Counted from the stretch's first letter, positions 25,978 through 37,089 are shown. The stretch: DNA of 64,000 bases from Prolixibacteraceae bacterium (GCA_025210775.1 JAOARB010000007.1:1-64000); one strand, 5' to 3'. The notes: generated from the letters alone by a model not told the origin. Program-made: numbers and translations.

Positions 25978-28287
25978 TTAATGATTAGCCCATCTTTTAT
26001 TAGGCTTTTGACTCATTCTAAAGACTATTTCTCCCCCGTTGATGATATCTTTATGATTTAGATAGCTATGATTCCATTTCTCTCCATTCAACATAACAGA
26101 TTTGATATATATGTTCTTAGAAGAATAGTTTTCCGTTTTAATGCGGAATTCTTTACCATTTTCTAATTTAATGGTTGCACTTTTTACTGATGGTGTTCCT
26201 ATTGCATATTGTCCTGATCCAGGACATACTGGATAGAATCCCATTGTAGAGAAAATATACCAAGCAGACATCTGCCCACAATCATCATTCCCACATAAAC
26301 CATCAGGTCTATTTTTATATTTGGATGTAATAATTTGATGTATACGTTCTTGTGTTTTCCATGGTTTACCTGCCCAATTATACATATAAGCGACATGATG
26401 ACTTGGTTCATTGCCATGAACATATCCTCCCATAATACCCTCTCGTGTAATATCTTCGTTGTGTTCAAAGTATTTGTCTGGAATATGCATTGTAAAAAGA
26501 GAATCTAAATGTTGTGAGAATCTGTTTTTACCACCCATATATTGAATAAGTTTGTCAATATCATGAGGAACATATAATGAGTAATTCCATGAATTACCCT
26601 CAATAAACCCTGCAGCATGTGTGTCTAGTGGATCAAATGATTCGACCCATTCTCCTTTAATTGTTTTGGGTCTAACATATTTGGTCTCTTTGTCAAAGAT
26701 ATTTCTCCAATTGTTAGATCTTAATAGATATTCTTTCTCAATATTATTTCTTTCTAATGATTTGGCTAGTTGTGCTATAGACCAATCATCATAAGCATAC
26801 TCCAAAGTAATAGAAGCCCCAACACTACTTGTTTCATGTGGGACATAGCCATATTTCTTATAGTCCCCAATGCCATCATATTTGTTGTAATTAGCGCTTG
26901 AAATACATGCTTCTAATGCTTTTTCTTTATCAATACCCTCCAATCCATTAACAATAGCATCACTAATTACTGATACCGCATGATAACCTATCATACACCA
27001 ATTTTCATTTCCAAAATGACTCCATATAGGTAGTATCTTATGTACACTTTGATCATAATGTGCTAACATTGAATTAACCATATCAGATGCTCTTTTGGGT
27101 TGTATTAGTGCCATCAATGGATGTTGTGCTCTAAAAGTATCCCATAGAGAAAAAACAGTATAATTGGTAAAACCTTTTGCTTGATGAATATTATGATCTA
27201 AACCTCTATATTTCCCATCTACATCCATATATTCTATAGGATTGATAAATGAGTGATATAGTGATGTGTAGAATGTCGTTTTAAGTTCTTCTGAACCTTC
27301 AATGTTTATCTTGCTCAATTCGTTTTGCCATTTTGATTTTGTCTCTTGTCTTACTTGATTAAAATCAAAATGTGGTACTTCTGCTTCTAAATTTTTTAGT
27401 GCTCCTTCTGTACTTACCGCTGAAAGAGCAAACTTTATTTTAATCTTTTCATCTTTTTCTGTCGAGAAATTAAAATTGGCTGTAAGTCCTTTCCCTGCCA
27501 TCTCAGGAAAGTTCTTTGTTTCATCAAATTTACGCCAGAAACCGTTATACACTACCTTCTCCTTGTTTCTACAGCCATAGCTCTCTATTGGTTTAGAGAA
27601 AACCATTGCAAAGTATTGGTAATTTGATCGAGCCCATCCTCTGGTTATCCTGTAACCTGTTACCAACGTATCATTCTCTACACGAATAGTAGACCATAGT
27701 ACTTTACCATTATAGTTGTAAATGCCATGAGTTAGATCTAAAATAATATGTGATGCTTGGGATGCAGGGAAAGTATATTGGTGAAAGCCTACTCTTTGTG
27801 TTGCAGTTAATTCTGCTTTTATCTTATAATCGTCTAGTTCTACCGTATAATATCCAGGTGCTGCTTTTTCACTATTTTTATTATACATCGATCGATAGCC
27901 ATTGGATGTATCTTCAATTGTCCCAGGATTATAATGAACTTCTCCAACGGTTGGCATTAGTAGAAAATCTCCTAGATCTGAGTGACCTGTTCCACTTAGG
28001 TGGGTGTGACTAAAGCCTACAATGGATTTATCTTTATATTGATATCCTGCACAGTAACGATAAACATCCTTATTATATTTATTGTTGTCGATAAACATAA
28101 TACTATCTGTGTCGGGACTTAATTGAACCATTCCAAAAGGAGCACAGGCTCCAGGAAAAGTGTGTCCCATCTCTTCTGTTCCAACAAATGGATCTACATA
28201 TTTAGTTAGATCATTTTGTTGTGCTACAGATGTAGCACAACAAAGAATGAAAATACAACTAAGTAGTGAAGTAATATGTGATTTCAT
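25978..28287 (-). CDS. GH92 alpha-mannosidase (second of three)
   Basis: The product has 769 residues, standard for GH92. A signal peptide (SLLSCIFILCCATSVAQ) is followed by KYVDPFVGTEEMGHTFPGACAPFGMVQLSPDT. Motifs FSLWDTFRAQHPLM, HGNEPSHHVAYMYNWAGKPWKTQ (general acid region) and GLCGNDDCGQMSAWYIFSTMGFYPVCPG (base Asp region) are intact. It lacks the extra C-terminal modules of the 21899-24808 paralog. The signal looks type I although a Cys pair could act as a lipobox, so periplasm or surface is undecided. It lies 75 bases after the third GH92 and 73 before the peptidase. Linkage specificity (alpha-1,2, -1,3, -1,4 or -1,6) cannot be read from the sequence. Confidence 0.94.
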   Translation of the reverse strand: MKSHITSLLSCIFILCCATSVAQQNDLTKYVDPFVGTEEMGHTFPGACAPFGMVQLSPDTDSIMFIDNNKYNKDVYRYCAGYQYKDKSIVGFSHTHLSGTGHSDLGDFLLMPTVGEVHYNPGTIEDTSNGYRSMYNKNSEKAAPGYYTVELDDYKIKAELTATQRVGFHQYTFPASQASHIILDLTHGIYNYNGKVLWSTIRVENDTLVTGYRITRGWARSNYQYFAMVFSKPIESYGCRNKEKVVYNGFWRKFDETKNFPEMAGKGLTANFNFSTEKDEKIKIKFALSAVSTEGALKNLEAEVPHFDFNQVRQETKSKWQNELSKINIEGSEELKTTFYTSLYHSFINPIEYMDVDGKYRGLDHNIHQAKGFTNYTVFSLWDTFRAQHPLMALIQPKRASDMVNSMLAHYDQSVHKILPIWSHFGNENWCMIGYHAVSVISDAIVNGLEGIDKEKALEACISSANYNKYDGIGDYKKYGYVPHETSSVGASITLEYAYDDWSIAQLAKSLERNNIEKEYLLRSNNWRNIFDKETKYVRPKTIKGEWVESFDPLDTHAAGFIEGNSWNYSLYVPHDIDKLIQYMGGKNRFSQHLDSLFTMHIPDKYFEHNEDITREGIMGGYVHGNEPSHHVAYMYNWAGKPWKTQERIHQIITSKYKNRPDGLCGNDDCGQMSAWYIFSTMGFYPVCPGSGQYAIGTPSVKSATIKLENGKEFRIKTENYSSKNIYIKSVMLNGEKWNHSYLNHKDIINGGEIVFRMSQKPNKRWANH

Positions 28288-28362
28288 CTACTAATTTTTT
28301 AATGATTAAGTTTTCTCTTTGATTTAAGTTTTTTACCTTACATTAAGAAAGATAATCTGTGA

Positions 28363-30684
28363 TTAAATATCAGAATTCGAGAATGATGGTGGTGTAGATA
28401 TTTCAGAAGTAGCAAATTTTTTATTCGCTTCTTTCCCTAAAACAAATTCAATTTTAGCTCCCTCTTTTATATCATTATAATTAAACCAACATTTATCCCA
28501 TTGTTGACCATTAATCTTTATTGACTGTATATAGATATTTTCTTTCGAATAGTTTGAAGCTACAACCTCTAGTGAGTTTCCATTACTCATATTCATTTTT
28601 ACATATGGCACAGCAGGAGAAGTGATAATATATTGATCGCTTCCTGGACAAACAGGGTAGAAGCCCATTGCATTAAAAATATACCATGCCGACATCTGAC
28701 CGCAATCATCATTACCACATAACGATCCTGGTTTGTTCCCATATTGAGTAGCTATGATTCTACGTGTCAATGCTTGTGTCTTCCAAGGCTCACCAGCATA
28801 ACTGTATAGGTGGCTGATATGATGACTTGGTTCATTACCATGCCAATAGTGTCCGATTCTTCCGTGGATATCATCCACACCTAAATAATCTTTCCCTTCT
28901 GGACTTGAGAAAACTGCATCCAATTGTTTTGTGAATTTCTTGTTACCTCCATATAGATCAATTAATCCCTGTACATCATGAGGTACAGTCCATGTATATT
29001 GCCATGTTGTGCCCTCTGTGAATGCTCCTAAATGTTTGAAAAATTGAGGATCGAAATCAGGCATCCATTTCCCTTTACTATCTTTTGGACGCATCCATCC
29101 AATGTTTTTATCAAATAGATTCTTATAAGCCATTGCTCTTTTTGAAAATCTTTGATAATCCTCTTCTTTACCTAATGCCTTAGCAAATCTTGCAATACAA
29201 TAATCATCATATGCATATTCTAACGTCTTGGATACCGACTCATTTTCTGTATCATAAGGGACATATCCTTTGGTCTCATATTCTAAAACAGCATCATATT
29301 CTGGGTGTGTTGCAGATTGTACACATGCTTGATATGCTAATTCCCAATCTACCCCTTTTACTCCTTTGAAATATGCATCTACAATAACAGGTACTGCATG
29401 ATAGCCAATCATACACCATGTTTCATTATTCCAGAATGACCACACTGGAAGTACATGATCTGGACTTTGCTCGTAATGTTTAATCATCGATGTGATCATA
29501 TCAGAATTACGTTCAGCTTGTGTTAAGCAAAATAGTGGGTGTGTTGCCCTATACGTATCCCAAAGAGAGAATACTGTATAGTTATTGAAATTCTCAGCTT
29601 TATGAATATTTTGATCTAATCCACGATAACTTCTATCATAGTCAAAATAATGTGTCGGAGCCATAAATGCATGGTATGCTGCGGTATAGAATGTCTCTTT
29701 TTGTTCTTTCGATCCATCTACTTCAAATTTCGCTAACTCCTTATTCCATAACTCTTTCCCTTTTTTTACAATTTCATCAAACTCCCAATTAGAAATCTCT
29801 GATTCCATATTCTTAAGAGCATTCGCTGTACTTATTGGCGAAATACCAACTTTAACTAGGATTTGTTCAGAAGGATCAGTCTTGTAATCTGCAACAAATT
29901 GAATATCAGGTCCAGCACTCTCAACGCTACTTTTAAAACGATATGTCTTATAAGAGTCATATTTTTGTTCTTTTCCGTTTGAGAAAATTCTTGTTGAGTC
30001 GAATGGACGTGAGAATTTGGCTGCAAAATAGACATATCTCTCTTTTGCCCATCCTCTTACTTGGTGCATTCCTGTTATTGTAACTTCATCTTCTACTCTA
30101 ATATTTGACCAAATTACTTTATGCCTTAATACATGACTTAAGTCTAGAATAATATGTGCACTATCTGTTTTAGGGAAAGTATAGCGCATCATTCCAGCTT
30201 TATCTGTAGCTGTAAGCTCTGCTTTTACTTGGTAATCGTCAAGAACAACAGAGTAGTAGTTTACTTCTGATACTTCTTTCTCGTGAGAGAATTTTGAAAG
30301 ATAACCTTTTGTTGACAGATCTTTTTTACCACTTCTGATATGTAGATCTCCTGTGGTTGGCATAAAAAGAATATCTCCCATATCGGGTATTCCTGTTCCA
30401 TGTAAATGGGTCATTGAAAAACCGTATATGGTACTATCTGAATACTCATACCCAGATGCCGCTCCCCAGTCCCATTTTTCAGTGTCTGGACTAAGTTGTA
30501 CCATCCCGAAAGGAATTTGTGCACCTGGATAAGTATTCCCTTCACCAAGCGTACCTACTAGTGGATTTACATATTGACAATAATTCTTTGGTATGGTTTC
30601 CTCTTGATTATTTTTAGGATGACATCCGAAAAAGAGTACAGTTAGAATAATGATACTTGAAAATTTAGTTATATTGATTTTCAT
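28363..30684 (-). CDS. GH92 alpha-mannosidase lipoprotein (first in operon)
   Basis: The product has 773 residues. A lipoprotein signal (SSIIILTVLFFGCHPK) is followed by a QYVNPLVGTLGEGNTYPGAQIPFGMVQLSPDT start, in which Asn replaces the usual Asp of YVDP. FSLWDTYRATHPLF, HGNEPSHHISHLYSYAGEPWKTQ and GSLCGNDDCGQMSAWYIFNAMGFYPVCPG are complete, so it should be active. The three GH92 enzymes are clearly diverged from one another, which suggests different linkages within the same mannan or N-glycan. A 297-base gap separates it from susD, long enough for an internal promoter, though I could not identify one. Confidence 0.94.
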   Translation of the reverse strand: MKINITKFSSIIILTVLFFGCHPKNNQEETIPKNYCQYVNPLVGTLGEGNTYPGAQIPFGMVQLSPDTEKWDWGAASGYEYSDSTIYGFSMTHLHGTGIPDMGDILFMPTTGDLHIRSGKKDLSTKGYLSKFSHEKEVSEVNYYSVVLDDYQVKAELTATDKAGMMRYTFPKTDSAHIILDLSHVLRHKVIWSNIRVEDEVTITGMHQVRGWAKERYVYFAAKFSRPFDSTRIFSNGKEQKYDSYKTYRFKSSVESAGPDIQFVADYKTDPSEQILVKVGISPISTANALKNMESEISNWEFDEIVKKGKELWNKELAKFEVDGSKEQKETFYTAAYHAFMAPTHYFDYDRSYRGLDQNIHKAENFNNYTVFSLWDTYRATHPLFCLTQAERNSDMITSMIKHYEQSPDHVLPVWSFWNNETWCMIGYHAVPVIVDAYFKGVKGVDWELAYQACVQSATHPEYDAVLEYETKGYVPYDTENESVSKTLEYAYDDYCIARFAKALGKEEDYQRFSKRAMAYKNLFDKNIGWMRPKDSKGKWMPDFDPQFFKHLGAFTEGTTWQYTWTVPHDVQGLIDLYGGNKKFTKQLDAVFSSPEGKDYLGVDDIHGRIGHYWHGNEPSHHISHLYSYAGEPWKTQALTRRIIATQYGNKPGSLCGNDDCGQMSAWYIFNAMGFYPVCPGSDQYIITSPAVPYVKMNMSNGNSLEVVASNYSKENIYIQSIKINGQQWDKCWFNYNDIKEGAKIEFVLGKEANKKFATSEISTPPSFSNSDI

Positions 30685-30981
30685 TATTATTGCTTTTAGG
30701 GTATGTGATAAGACATCGTTTAATATCCATCAATGAATGATGAAAATTGAAGTCAGCTTGTATTTATCTGTGAGATATAAAAATCAGAAATTCTAACTAC
30801 TTGTGTTGTGTGATTGTTAACCTCAAGTTATTTGTCTTAATGAGATGTGTTGTATAAAGAATTCAATTTTAATAATGTAATCACAGATACAAACCAACTT
30901 CAATTAAAAATTTATGAATAATGTCTTCTACTAATTGGTTGTTTACTAGGGATAAACTTAATATTTACCCCCAGTGATACC

Positions 30982-32493
30982 TTAGTTTGATAGATTTGGA
31001 TTATTTTCAGTTACTTTATTCGGTATTGGGAAAATATTTCGTGAAGCATCTGACTCCTCTTTATCCCACCATGTGCCTGTGAATTTTCCAAAACGCACCA
31101 GATCTGTCCTCCTTAGCCCTTCAAATGAGAATTCTCTACCTCTTTCCGCTAGAAATTCATCTAATGTCAATGTTGACACAGTATAGTTATGGGTATTATT
31201 ACCAAAAGCTCTTTCTCTTATTTGATTAATCAATGGTAAAGCTTGGTCAATTTTCCCTTGTCTATATAGAGCTTCTGCTTTATTTAGAATCACTTCGGTG
31301 TATCGTAGCATTACAAAATCGTTATTAAAGCCCATGCCTTCGCCTTTTTCTAATTCATATTTAAGGTTACGAGCTCCTTCGTCTTCTCTTGATTTATCCA
31401 TTGAATTTACTTCTGGTGTAATGACCAACGGTTGACCGGCAGCCTCTTCAACACCATAAAGAACTTGTCCTTGATTACCGTATTGTGGACCGTAAATGAA
31501 CTGTTCTTTTCGATGATCTGCATCATCAAAAGAGTAGAAATGATCTGGTTGTGTTACGACACCATTCCAAGGTCCTGCAGTTAATTCAAACCCTTCTTGA
31601 TGACTGAAGTGTAAACTAATAATATGTAACCAAGACCATCCTAATTGTCCTACTTCAAAAGGAATTACAAGCATATTCTCACTACAATTTTCATTATGTA
31701 TCAAGAATGGATCTTGCCAATGATCTGCTAACTGATATCCTTTAACATTATCACACGCTTTCACACAATCTTCTAAACGACTAGTTCCTGTCCATATTTC
31801 CCAGTTAAGATATGCTCTAGACAACAATCCCCACGCTGTCCCTTTTGAGAAGTGCCCGTAAGCTGTAGGATCATCACTTTCTGGTAGATCATCTATTGCT
31901 TGTGTAAGCTCTTGTTCTACAAAAGTTAATACCTCAATTGCTTTTTTTGCTGAAGGTGCTTCTGATTCACCGACCTTAGTCACTAGAGGTACATCGCGAA
32001 AGTGATCTACAAGTACCATGTAATGAAATGCTCTTAATGCACGAATATCGGCAATCATTTGCTCTTTAGGTATAGGAAGATGATATCCTGAAACATCTAC
32101 TTTGGCAATATTGGCAAGAAAGTCATTACAGAACCCTATGGTTTTGTACAATCTAAACCATTCATTCGAGATCTCATGTTCGTCTGCTGTCCATTGATGC
32201 CAATGTAATCTTTGCCAGTTTCCATTATCATAACCATGTTTCCCTTTTTGTGTCCAAGCATAAGTGTCCGATGTAAGTTCGTTTAATATCCATTGAGAAA
32301 ATGTGATCGACCATATTACTTCAGGATAAGGTTTTAAGTAGGCTGCAACAACCTCTTCACTGTTGTTATAGAAATTATCGGATGTGACTTCACTATATAC
32401 TTTTTCATCAAGGTCAGTACACCCGTTTATTGTAAATAGTGTTGCGAACAACAATAAAATTGTTGTAATATTTTTTGAATAATATTTTTTCAT
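30982..32493 (-). CDS. susD: SusD/RagB-family glycan-binding lipoprotein
   Basis: The product has 503 residues. The lipoprotein signal ends TLFTINGC, followed by TDLDEKVYSEVTSDNFYNN, the standard SusD opening. Helical TPR-like segments (FHYMVLVDHFRDVPLVT, WGLLSRAYLNWEIWT) and a C-terminal GREFSFEGLRRTDLVRFGKF block are conserved. The end FPIPNKVTENNPNLSN is the usual SusD tail, slightly shortened. SusD caps the SusC barrel on the cell surface and binds the incoming glycan. Several Trp residues (LGWSWLHII, GTWWDKEE) may stack on sugars. It lies 12 bases after susC, so it is in the same transcript. Confidence 0.95.
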   Translation of the reverse strand: MKKYYSKNITTILLLFATLFTINGCTDLDEKVYSEVTSDNFYNNSEEVVAAYLKPYPEVIWSITFSQWILNELTSDTYAWTQKGKHGYDNGNWQRLHWHQWTADEHEISNEWFRLYKTIGFCNDFLANIAKVDVSGYHLPIPKEQMIADIRALRAFHYMVLVDHFRDVPLVTKVGESEAPSAKKAIEVLTFVEQELTQAIDDLPESDDPTAYGHFSKGTAWGLLSRAYLNWEIWTGTSRLEDCVKACDNVKGYQLADHWQDPFLIHNENCSENMLVIPFEVGQLGWSWLHIISLHFSHQEGFELTAGPWNGVVTQPDHFYSFDDADHRKEQFIYGPQYGNQGQVLYGVEEAAGQPLVITPEVNSMDKSREDEGARNLKYELEKGEGMGFNNDFVMLRYTEVILNKAEALYRQGKIDQALPLINQIRERAFGNNTHNYTVSTLTLDEFLAERGREFSFEGLRRTDLVRFGKFTGTWWDKEESDASRNIFPIPNKVTENNPNLSN

Positions 32494-32505
32494 CTTATTA
32501 TACCT

Positions 32506-35500
32506 TTAGAATTTTACATTAACACCAAATGTGTATGTTGTGGTACGTGGGTAGAATCCTCTACCATCCCATCCTGCTTTGCTTCCTCCTGCACTTAATT
32601 CAGGATCTAGTCCTGAATATCCTGTGATGGTTGCGATATTTAACACAGATCCATAAAAACGAATACTTTTTGCCCATTTGATTGTGTTTTGGGTAAGTGT
32701 GTAACCTAATGTTAGGTTATCAAATTTGATATAATCTCCTTTTTCTAAAAAGTAATCAGAATATTGTGGGTCATCGTTAATTGGAGAGTTTAGAGCACTT
32801 GTCAAGACATTATTAGGAAACCATTTAGGGTTACCATAATACATCTCTTTAAGATTAAGAATATCAAAGCCAAATGCACCTCTAAAACTTAATGTAAGAT
32901 CAAAATTTTTGTAATTAAGTGTTGATGTTAGATTTGCAAAATACTCAGGATTACCATTGCCAATAAATTCTTTGTCGCCTTCTGCAATTCCTTCTTTGCC
33001 ATCAATCTCTTTAAAGATCCATTTGCCATCTGGTGTAAATCCTTCAAAAACTTTCCCGTAAAATGATCCAATAGCAACCCCTTCTTCCATTCTATATGCT
33101 TCACCTAAATTACCAGGTGTTGGTAAACCACCATAATTGATAGCGTTAAATTGATATACGTTATTTGAAAGACTTACTAACTCATTCTTGTTCTTCGAGA
33201 AGTTCGCAGACAAGTTCCATTTTAGATCTTTTGTTTTTATTGCTGTTGCATTTAATGACAATTCAACCCCTTGGTTACTTATCTCTCCAAGGTTAGCTAG
33301 AACATTGTCGTGAATATAAGATGGAACCTGTGCTGTAATTCTGTATAATAGATCTTTGGTCTTTCTATTATAAACATCTACTGATCCTGAAAGCCTTCCA
33401 TTAAGTAACTGGAAATCTAGTCCTAGATTGATTTCAGTTTTTGTTTCCCATTTTAGGTCTTTGTTTGGATTAGATGATGCTCCCCATGTAGTGTAATATT
33501 CTTTACCTAAGATATATTTATCTCCCGCACCATATTTTGATATTGATTGGTATGGTGATATCCCATCATTTCCTGTTACTCCGTATCCTGCTCTTAGTTT
33601 CAAATCATCCAAAAATTCGATGTTATCCATAAATGCCTCTTCTGTGATTCTCCAACCTACTGATACCGCTGGGAAAATTCCCCATTTATTGTCTTCTCCA
33701 AATTTTGTAGATCCTTCGCGACGAACACTTGCTGAAAGAAGATATTTCCCTAAATAACCATATTGAAAACGTCCAAAGAAGGAAATTAATTTATCTGAGC
33801 TTTTGCCACTACCTAGACTTGCAATACCATCCTTTACCTCCTTGGTTAGGTATTTCCCTGAACCCAGATTATTGTAACTTATCGCATCTGTGGTAAAATC
33901 AGAATTCTCAGCATAGAAATTTTCGTATACATTGTCTTGATATGAGTATCCTCCTAGTAGGTTAAATGAATGATTTGCAATCATCTTCTTATATTCGATA
34001 GTCGATTCAAATATCTTATGATATTCAAAAGAAGCATCTCTTTTAGCTTTTCCATTATAACCATCTTTGATACTTCCTTTAGACTCTTTCGATTCGTGAA
34101 AATAACCATTTTTATCTCTTACATCAAAGGCTCCAAAACCACTAATCGTTAGCCCTTTAATTATCTCAAGTGTTGCTTTTGCACTACCAGTACTAGTCTT
34201 TGATTTCTCTCCTCTATTTACATGCTCTAGCATTGAAAGTGGATTAATCTCTCCATATCCTGTTGGTTGATAGAATGATCCATCTTCATTGTATATTGGT
34301 TGGGTAGGATTTAGTCTCGCTGCCATCTCAAAGGCACCGTAATCTGTAAAAGAGGATTCGGTTATGGTTGAGGATAGATTTAATTGAACTTTTAATTTAT
34401 CATCGAAACCAGAATGTGTTACATTCATTCTTCCGTTAAAGAATTCTTTTCCTGTGCCGATTACTATACCTTCATTATCGCGATAGTTGATTGATGCTCT
34501 ATATTGGGTTTGAGGAGTTCCACCTGAGAAAGATAAATTGTGAACTTGTGATATTGGTGTTCTTGTTAGAGGTTCAAACCAATCGGTATCTACTCCTCCA
34601 TCTTCAATAGCAACACCACGATAATCTGCAAAAGCTCTATATTCAGCAGGGGTAAGCATATCTGGATATTTGGTGATCTGTTCTGTTGATAAATATCCTG
34701 AATATTCTACATTCATTTTCCCTGCTACACCTCTTTTGGTTGTAATTAGAATTACACCATTAGTTCCTCTTGTTCCGTATATTGCTGCCGCAGATCCATC
34801 TCTTAGGACATCGAAACTTTCGATATCTTCTGGTGCGATTGAATTTAAATCACCTCCAGGAATTCCATCTACAACGATTAACGGGTCACTACTTCCATTA
34901 ATTGAAGTAATACCTCTTAATTTAATCTGAGGAGCTGAATTAGGGTCTGTTCCTGAGGCTCTAATGATTTGTAATCCCGCAACTTTACCTTCTAATGCTT
35001 GCATTGCATTCGATGCAAATCCTTTATTGAAATCTTCATTCGAAATGTTGGAAATAGAGCTTGTGATTTCTGTCTTCTTTTGTGTTCCATAACCAATAGC
35101 AACAACTTCTGAAAGGTTGATCGCATCTTCTTCCATTTCAACATTTACACTTGAAAGGCCTTTTATGGAAATGGTTTTTGATTTCATACCAATAAAAGAA
35201 AAACTTAGATTATTATCTCCACTGCCTACTTCTATTGCATAACTACCATTAATGTCTGAAATAACCCCATGTGTAGTTCCTTCTATAACAATTGTTACTC
35301 CAGGTAGTGCTATACCTGTATGATCTACAACTTTTCCAGTGACAGTTCTTTCTCTGTTGCCGTTCTTTTGTTCCTTTTTAATCGAAGTGATTACTATATC
35401 GTGATCGATAATTTTGTAACTCAGCTTTGTGTTTTTAAAAAGATGATCTAGAATTCTATTTATTGAAGCATCTTTTAAATTGATGTTAATTTTTTTGTTT

Positions 35501-35742
35501 TGTGGAATCTGCTCATTCTTGTAAAAGAAATCAAATTCTGTTTTCTTTTGTATCGCTTTTAACACCTCCGTAATACTTGCATTGTTCATTTGAACTGTAA
35601 TGCCTTTACTTTGTGTAATATTTGCAGCTTCTACATTCATAACGGTAGAAAATGAGCTGATTATTGCTAAAAAGCATACAAATACGCTACGTTTCCACTC
35701 TTCCATCCATGAAGGAGTAGATAATAACAATTTTTTTTTCAT
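32506..35742 (-). CDS. susC: SusC-like TonB-dependent transporter with N-terminal STN signalling domain
   Basis: The product has 1078 residues. After a signal peptide (near SVFVCFLAIISSFSTVMNVEAA) comes a secretin/TonB N-terminal domain (about 45-115). It is followed by a carboxypeptidase-regulatory-like domain (RTVTGKVVDHTGIALPGVTIVIEG), a plug (NAMQALEGKVAGLQI, LRGITSINGSSDPLIVVDGIPGG, IYGTRGTNGVILITTKRG) and a 22-strand barrel ending in YTFGVNVKF. The protein imports oligosaccharides across the outer membrane with TonB energy. The STN domain means it also signals to the FecR-type anti-sigma factor encoded just upstream, so the substrate induces its own locus. Confidence 0.95.
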   Translation of the reverse strand: MKKKLLLSTPSWMEEWKRSVFVCFLAIISSFSTVMNVEAANITQSKGITVQMNNASITEVLKAIQKKTEFDFFYKNEQIPQNKKININLKDASINRILDHLFKNTKLSYKIIDHDIVITSIKKEQKNGNRERTVTGKVVDHTGIALPGVTIVIEGTTHGVISDINGSYAIEVGSGDNNLSFSFIGMKSKTISIKGLSSVNVEMEEDAINLSEVVAIGYGTQKKTEITSSISNISNEDFNKGFASNAMQALEGKVAGLQIIRASGTDPNSAPQIKLRGITSINGSSDPLIVVDGIPGGDLNSIAPEDIESFDVLRDGSAAAIYGTRGTNGVILITTKRGVAGKMNVEYSGYLSTEQITKYPDMLTPAEYRAFADYRGVAIEDGGVDTDWFEPLTRTPISQVHNLSFSGGTPQTQYRASINYRDNEGIVIGTGKEFFNGRMNVTHSGFDDKLKVQLNLSSTITESSFTDYGAFEMAARLNPTQPIYNEDGSFYQPTGYGEINPLSMLEHVNRGEKSKTSTGSAKATLEIIKGLTISGFGAFDVRDKNGYFHESKESKGSIKDGYNGKAKRDASFEYHKIFESTIEYKKMIANHSFNLLGGYSYQDNVYENFYAENSDFTTDAISYNNLGSGKYLTKEVKDGIASLGSGKSSDKLISFFGRFQYGYLGKYLLSASVRREGSTKFGEDNKWGIFPAVSVGWRITEEAFMDNIEFLDDLKLRAGYGVTGNDGISPYQSISKYGAGDKYILGKEYYTTWGASSNPNKDLKWETKTEINLGLDFQLLNGRLSGSVDVYNRKTKDLLYRITAQVPSYIHDNVLANLGEISNQGVELSLNATAIKTKDLKWNLSANFSKNKNELVSLSNNVYQFNAINYGGLPTPGNLGEAYRMEEGVAIGSFYGKVFEGFTPDGKWIFKEIDGKEGIAEGDKEFIGNGNPEYFANLTSTLNYKNFDLTLSFRGAFGFDILNLKEMYYGNPKWFPNNVLTSALNSPINDDPQYSDYFLEKGDYIKFDNLTLGYTLTQNTIKWAKSIRFYGSVLNIATITGYSGLDPELSAGGSKAGWDGRGFYPRTTTYTFGVNVKF

Positions 35743-35884
35743 AAATTTGTGTTGTTAATTTTTATTGACTTAGATGTTTCTGCAAAAACATCTTATTGGT
35801 CGGGAGATGTTTATACATTTCCCGAATTCTTTTTCTATATCATTAGTTCTGGCTTTAAATTTTACATTAGTATTGTTTGGTTGT

Positions 35885-36865
35885 CTACTTTATTGGCTTT
35901 ATTATGATTCTGTCGTATTCAATTTTGTACTCTATTGGTGTGGTATGATTGATTAATTTAAGAACATGTTCGACTGGATTGGTTTTCTTTATTACTCCAG
36001 AATAGTGCATATTCTGGAAGAATTCTTTTGGATAATCAATTTGTACGTCATACCACCGTTCTACCATTGCTATTAGTGTGTCAAATTTTTCATTGTCAAA
36101 AATATAACGACCCTCTTTCCATACCGTATAATAATTAGTATCAACTTTTTTAAGCGACAATCTATTACTGAATTTATTATATATGAATTGTTGTTGAGGC
36201 TTGATAGTAACAGTTCTCCCTGCTGCTTTTATTTCGATACTTCCTTCTTCAAGAGTGGTGAAAACTTTCATCTCATTCTTATATGCTCTAACATTAAATA
36301 TTGTTCCAAGTACCTTTATTTGTTGTCCCCTGACATTTACCATAAATGGTTTATCTTTGTTTTTAGAAACATGAAAATATGCTTCTCCTGTCAGATCAAC
36401 GACCCTTTCATTCTTTACATTATCTGTATAGAAACTCATCTGTGAATCGGAATTTAACCATACTTCAGTTCCATCGACTAATGTTAATTTTGACTGCTGT
36501 CCTTTAGGTACTTCTAGTTTACATATTTGTGGTTTTGGAGTATTTAATGAAGAACTAACATAATTCGCCATCCATCCTAAACCAAATACGACGATGATAA
36601 CAGCAGCCATTTTTATCCAAAAAGAAAGATGTTGGGAAATCAATTTTTCTTTCTTTAAATTAGAGATTTTCTCTAATTGAATTTGCCATTCTTCTTGAAT
36701 ATTTATCTCGTCTTTTGTTGCATTCATTTTGTATGCATCCCAAATATCTTTTTGTTTAAAATATTCATTTTTGTTTTCTTCGTTTGCATAGACCCAACTG
36801 AAGAATTCTTTTTCTTCCTCTTTGTTTAGTTCTCCTTTTAAGAATGGTATTATTTTATTATTCAT
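35885..36865 (-). CDS. FecR-family anti-sigma factor
   Basis: The product has 326 residues. The cytoplasmic N-terminus is a helical sigma-binding region (FLKGELNKEEEKEFFSWVYANEENKNEYFKQKDIWDAY). One membrane span is at about 84-106 (FWIKMAAVIIVVFGLGWMANYV). The periplasmic FecR domain has VPKGQQSKLTLVDGTEVWLNSDSQMSF and GEAYFHVSKNKDKPFMVNV. The C-terminal DUF4974 region (FDTLIAMVERWYDVQIDY) contacts the STN domain of SusC. It relays substrate binding by SusC to the sigma factor encoded at 37090-37674. Gaps of 142 bases to susC and 224 to the sigma gene suggest a separate susC promoter recognised by that sigma. Confidence 0.95.
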   Translation of the reverse strand: MNNKIIPFLKGELNKEEEKEFFSWVYANEENKNEYFKQKDIWDAYKMNATKDEINIQEEWQIQLEKISNLKKEKLISQHLSFWIKMAAVIIVVFGLGWMANYVSSSLNTPKPQICKLEVPKGQQSKLTLVDGTEVWLNSDSQMSFYTDNVKNERVVDLTGEAYFHVSKNKDKPFMVNVRGQQIKVLGTIFNVRAYKNEMKVFTTLEEGSIEIKAAGRTVTIKPQQQFIYNKFSNRLSLKKVDTNYYTVWKEGRYIFDNEKFDTLIAMVERWYDVQIDYPKEFFQNMHYSGVIKKTNPVEHVLKLINHTTPIEYKIEYDRIIIKPIK

Positions 36866-37089
36866 GGTCTAATATCGTTTTCTATATAAATGATCTGTTC
36901 AATAAAAATAACCCTACCTCTAATCTCTCTTTTTTTTATTTATTTTGACCAATAGTATGATCTTTAAATAAAAAATGTCTCAACAAATAGGTTGTTAGCT
37001 TAATCGAAGGAAGCGTTAGAGGGATGATGTTTTCGATTTAAGATCGGATATTGTTCGTTTTGTCTCTTTAGATAATGTTTGATGAACAA

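Noticed and set aside
35774..35956. 60-residue plus-strand hydrophobic ORF between susC and the FecR gene
   Set aside because: It crosses into the antisense of the FecR gene end and lies in the susC promoter region; hydrophobic composition follows from T-rich DNA.
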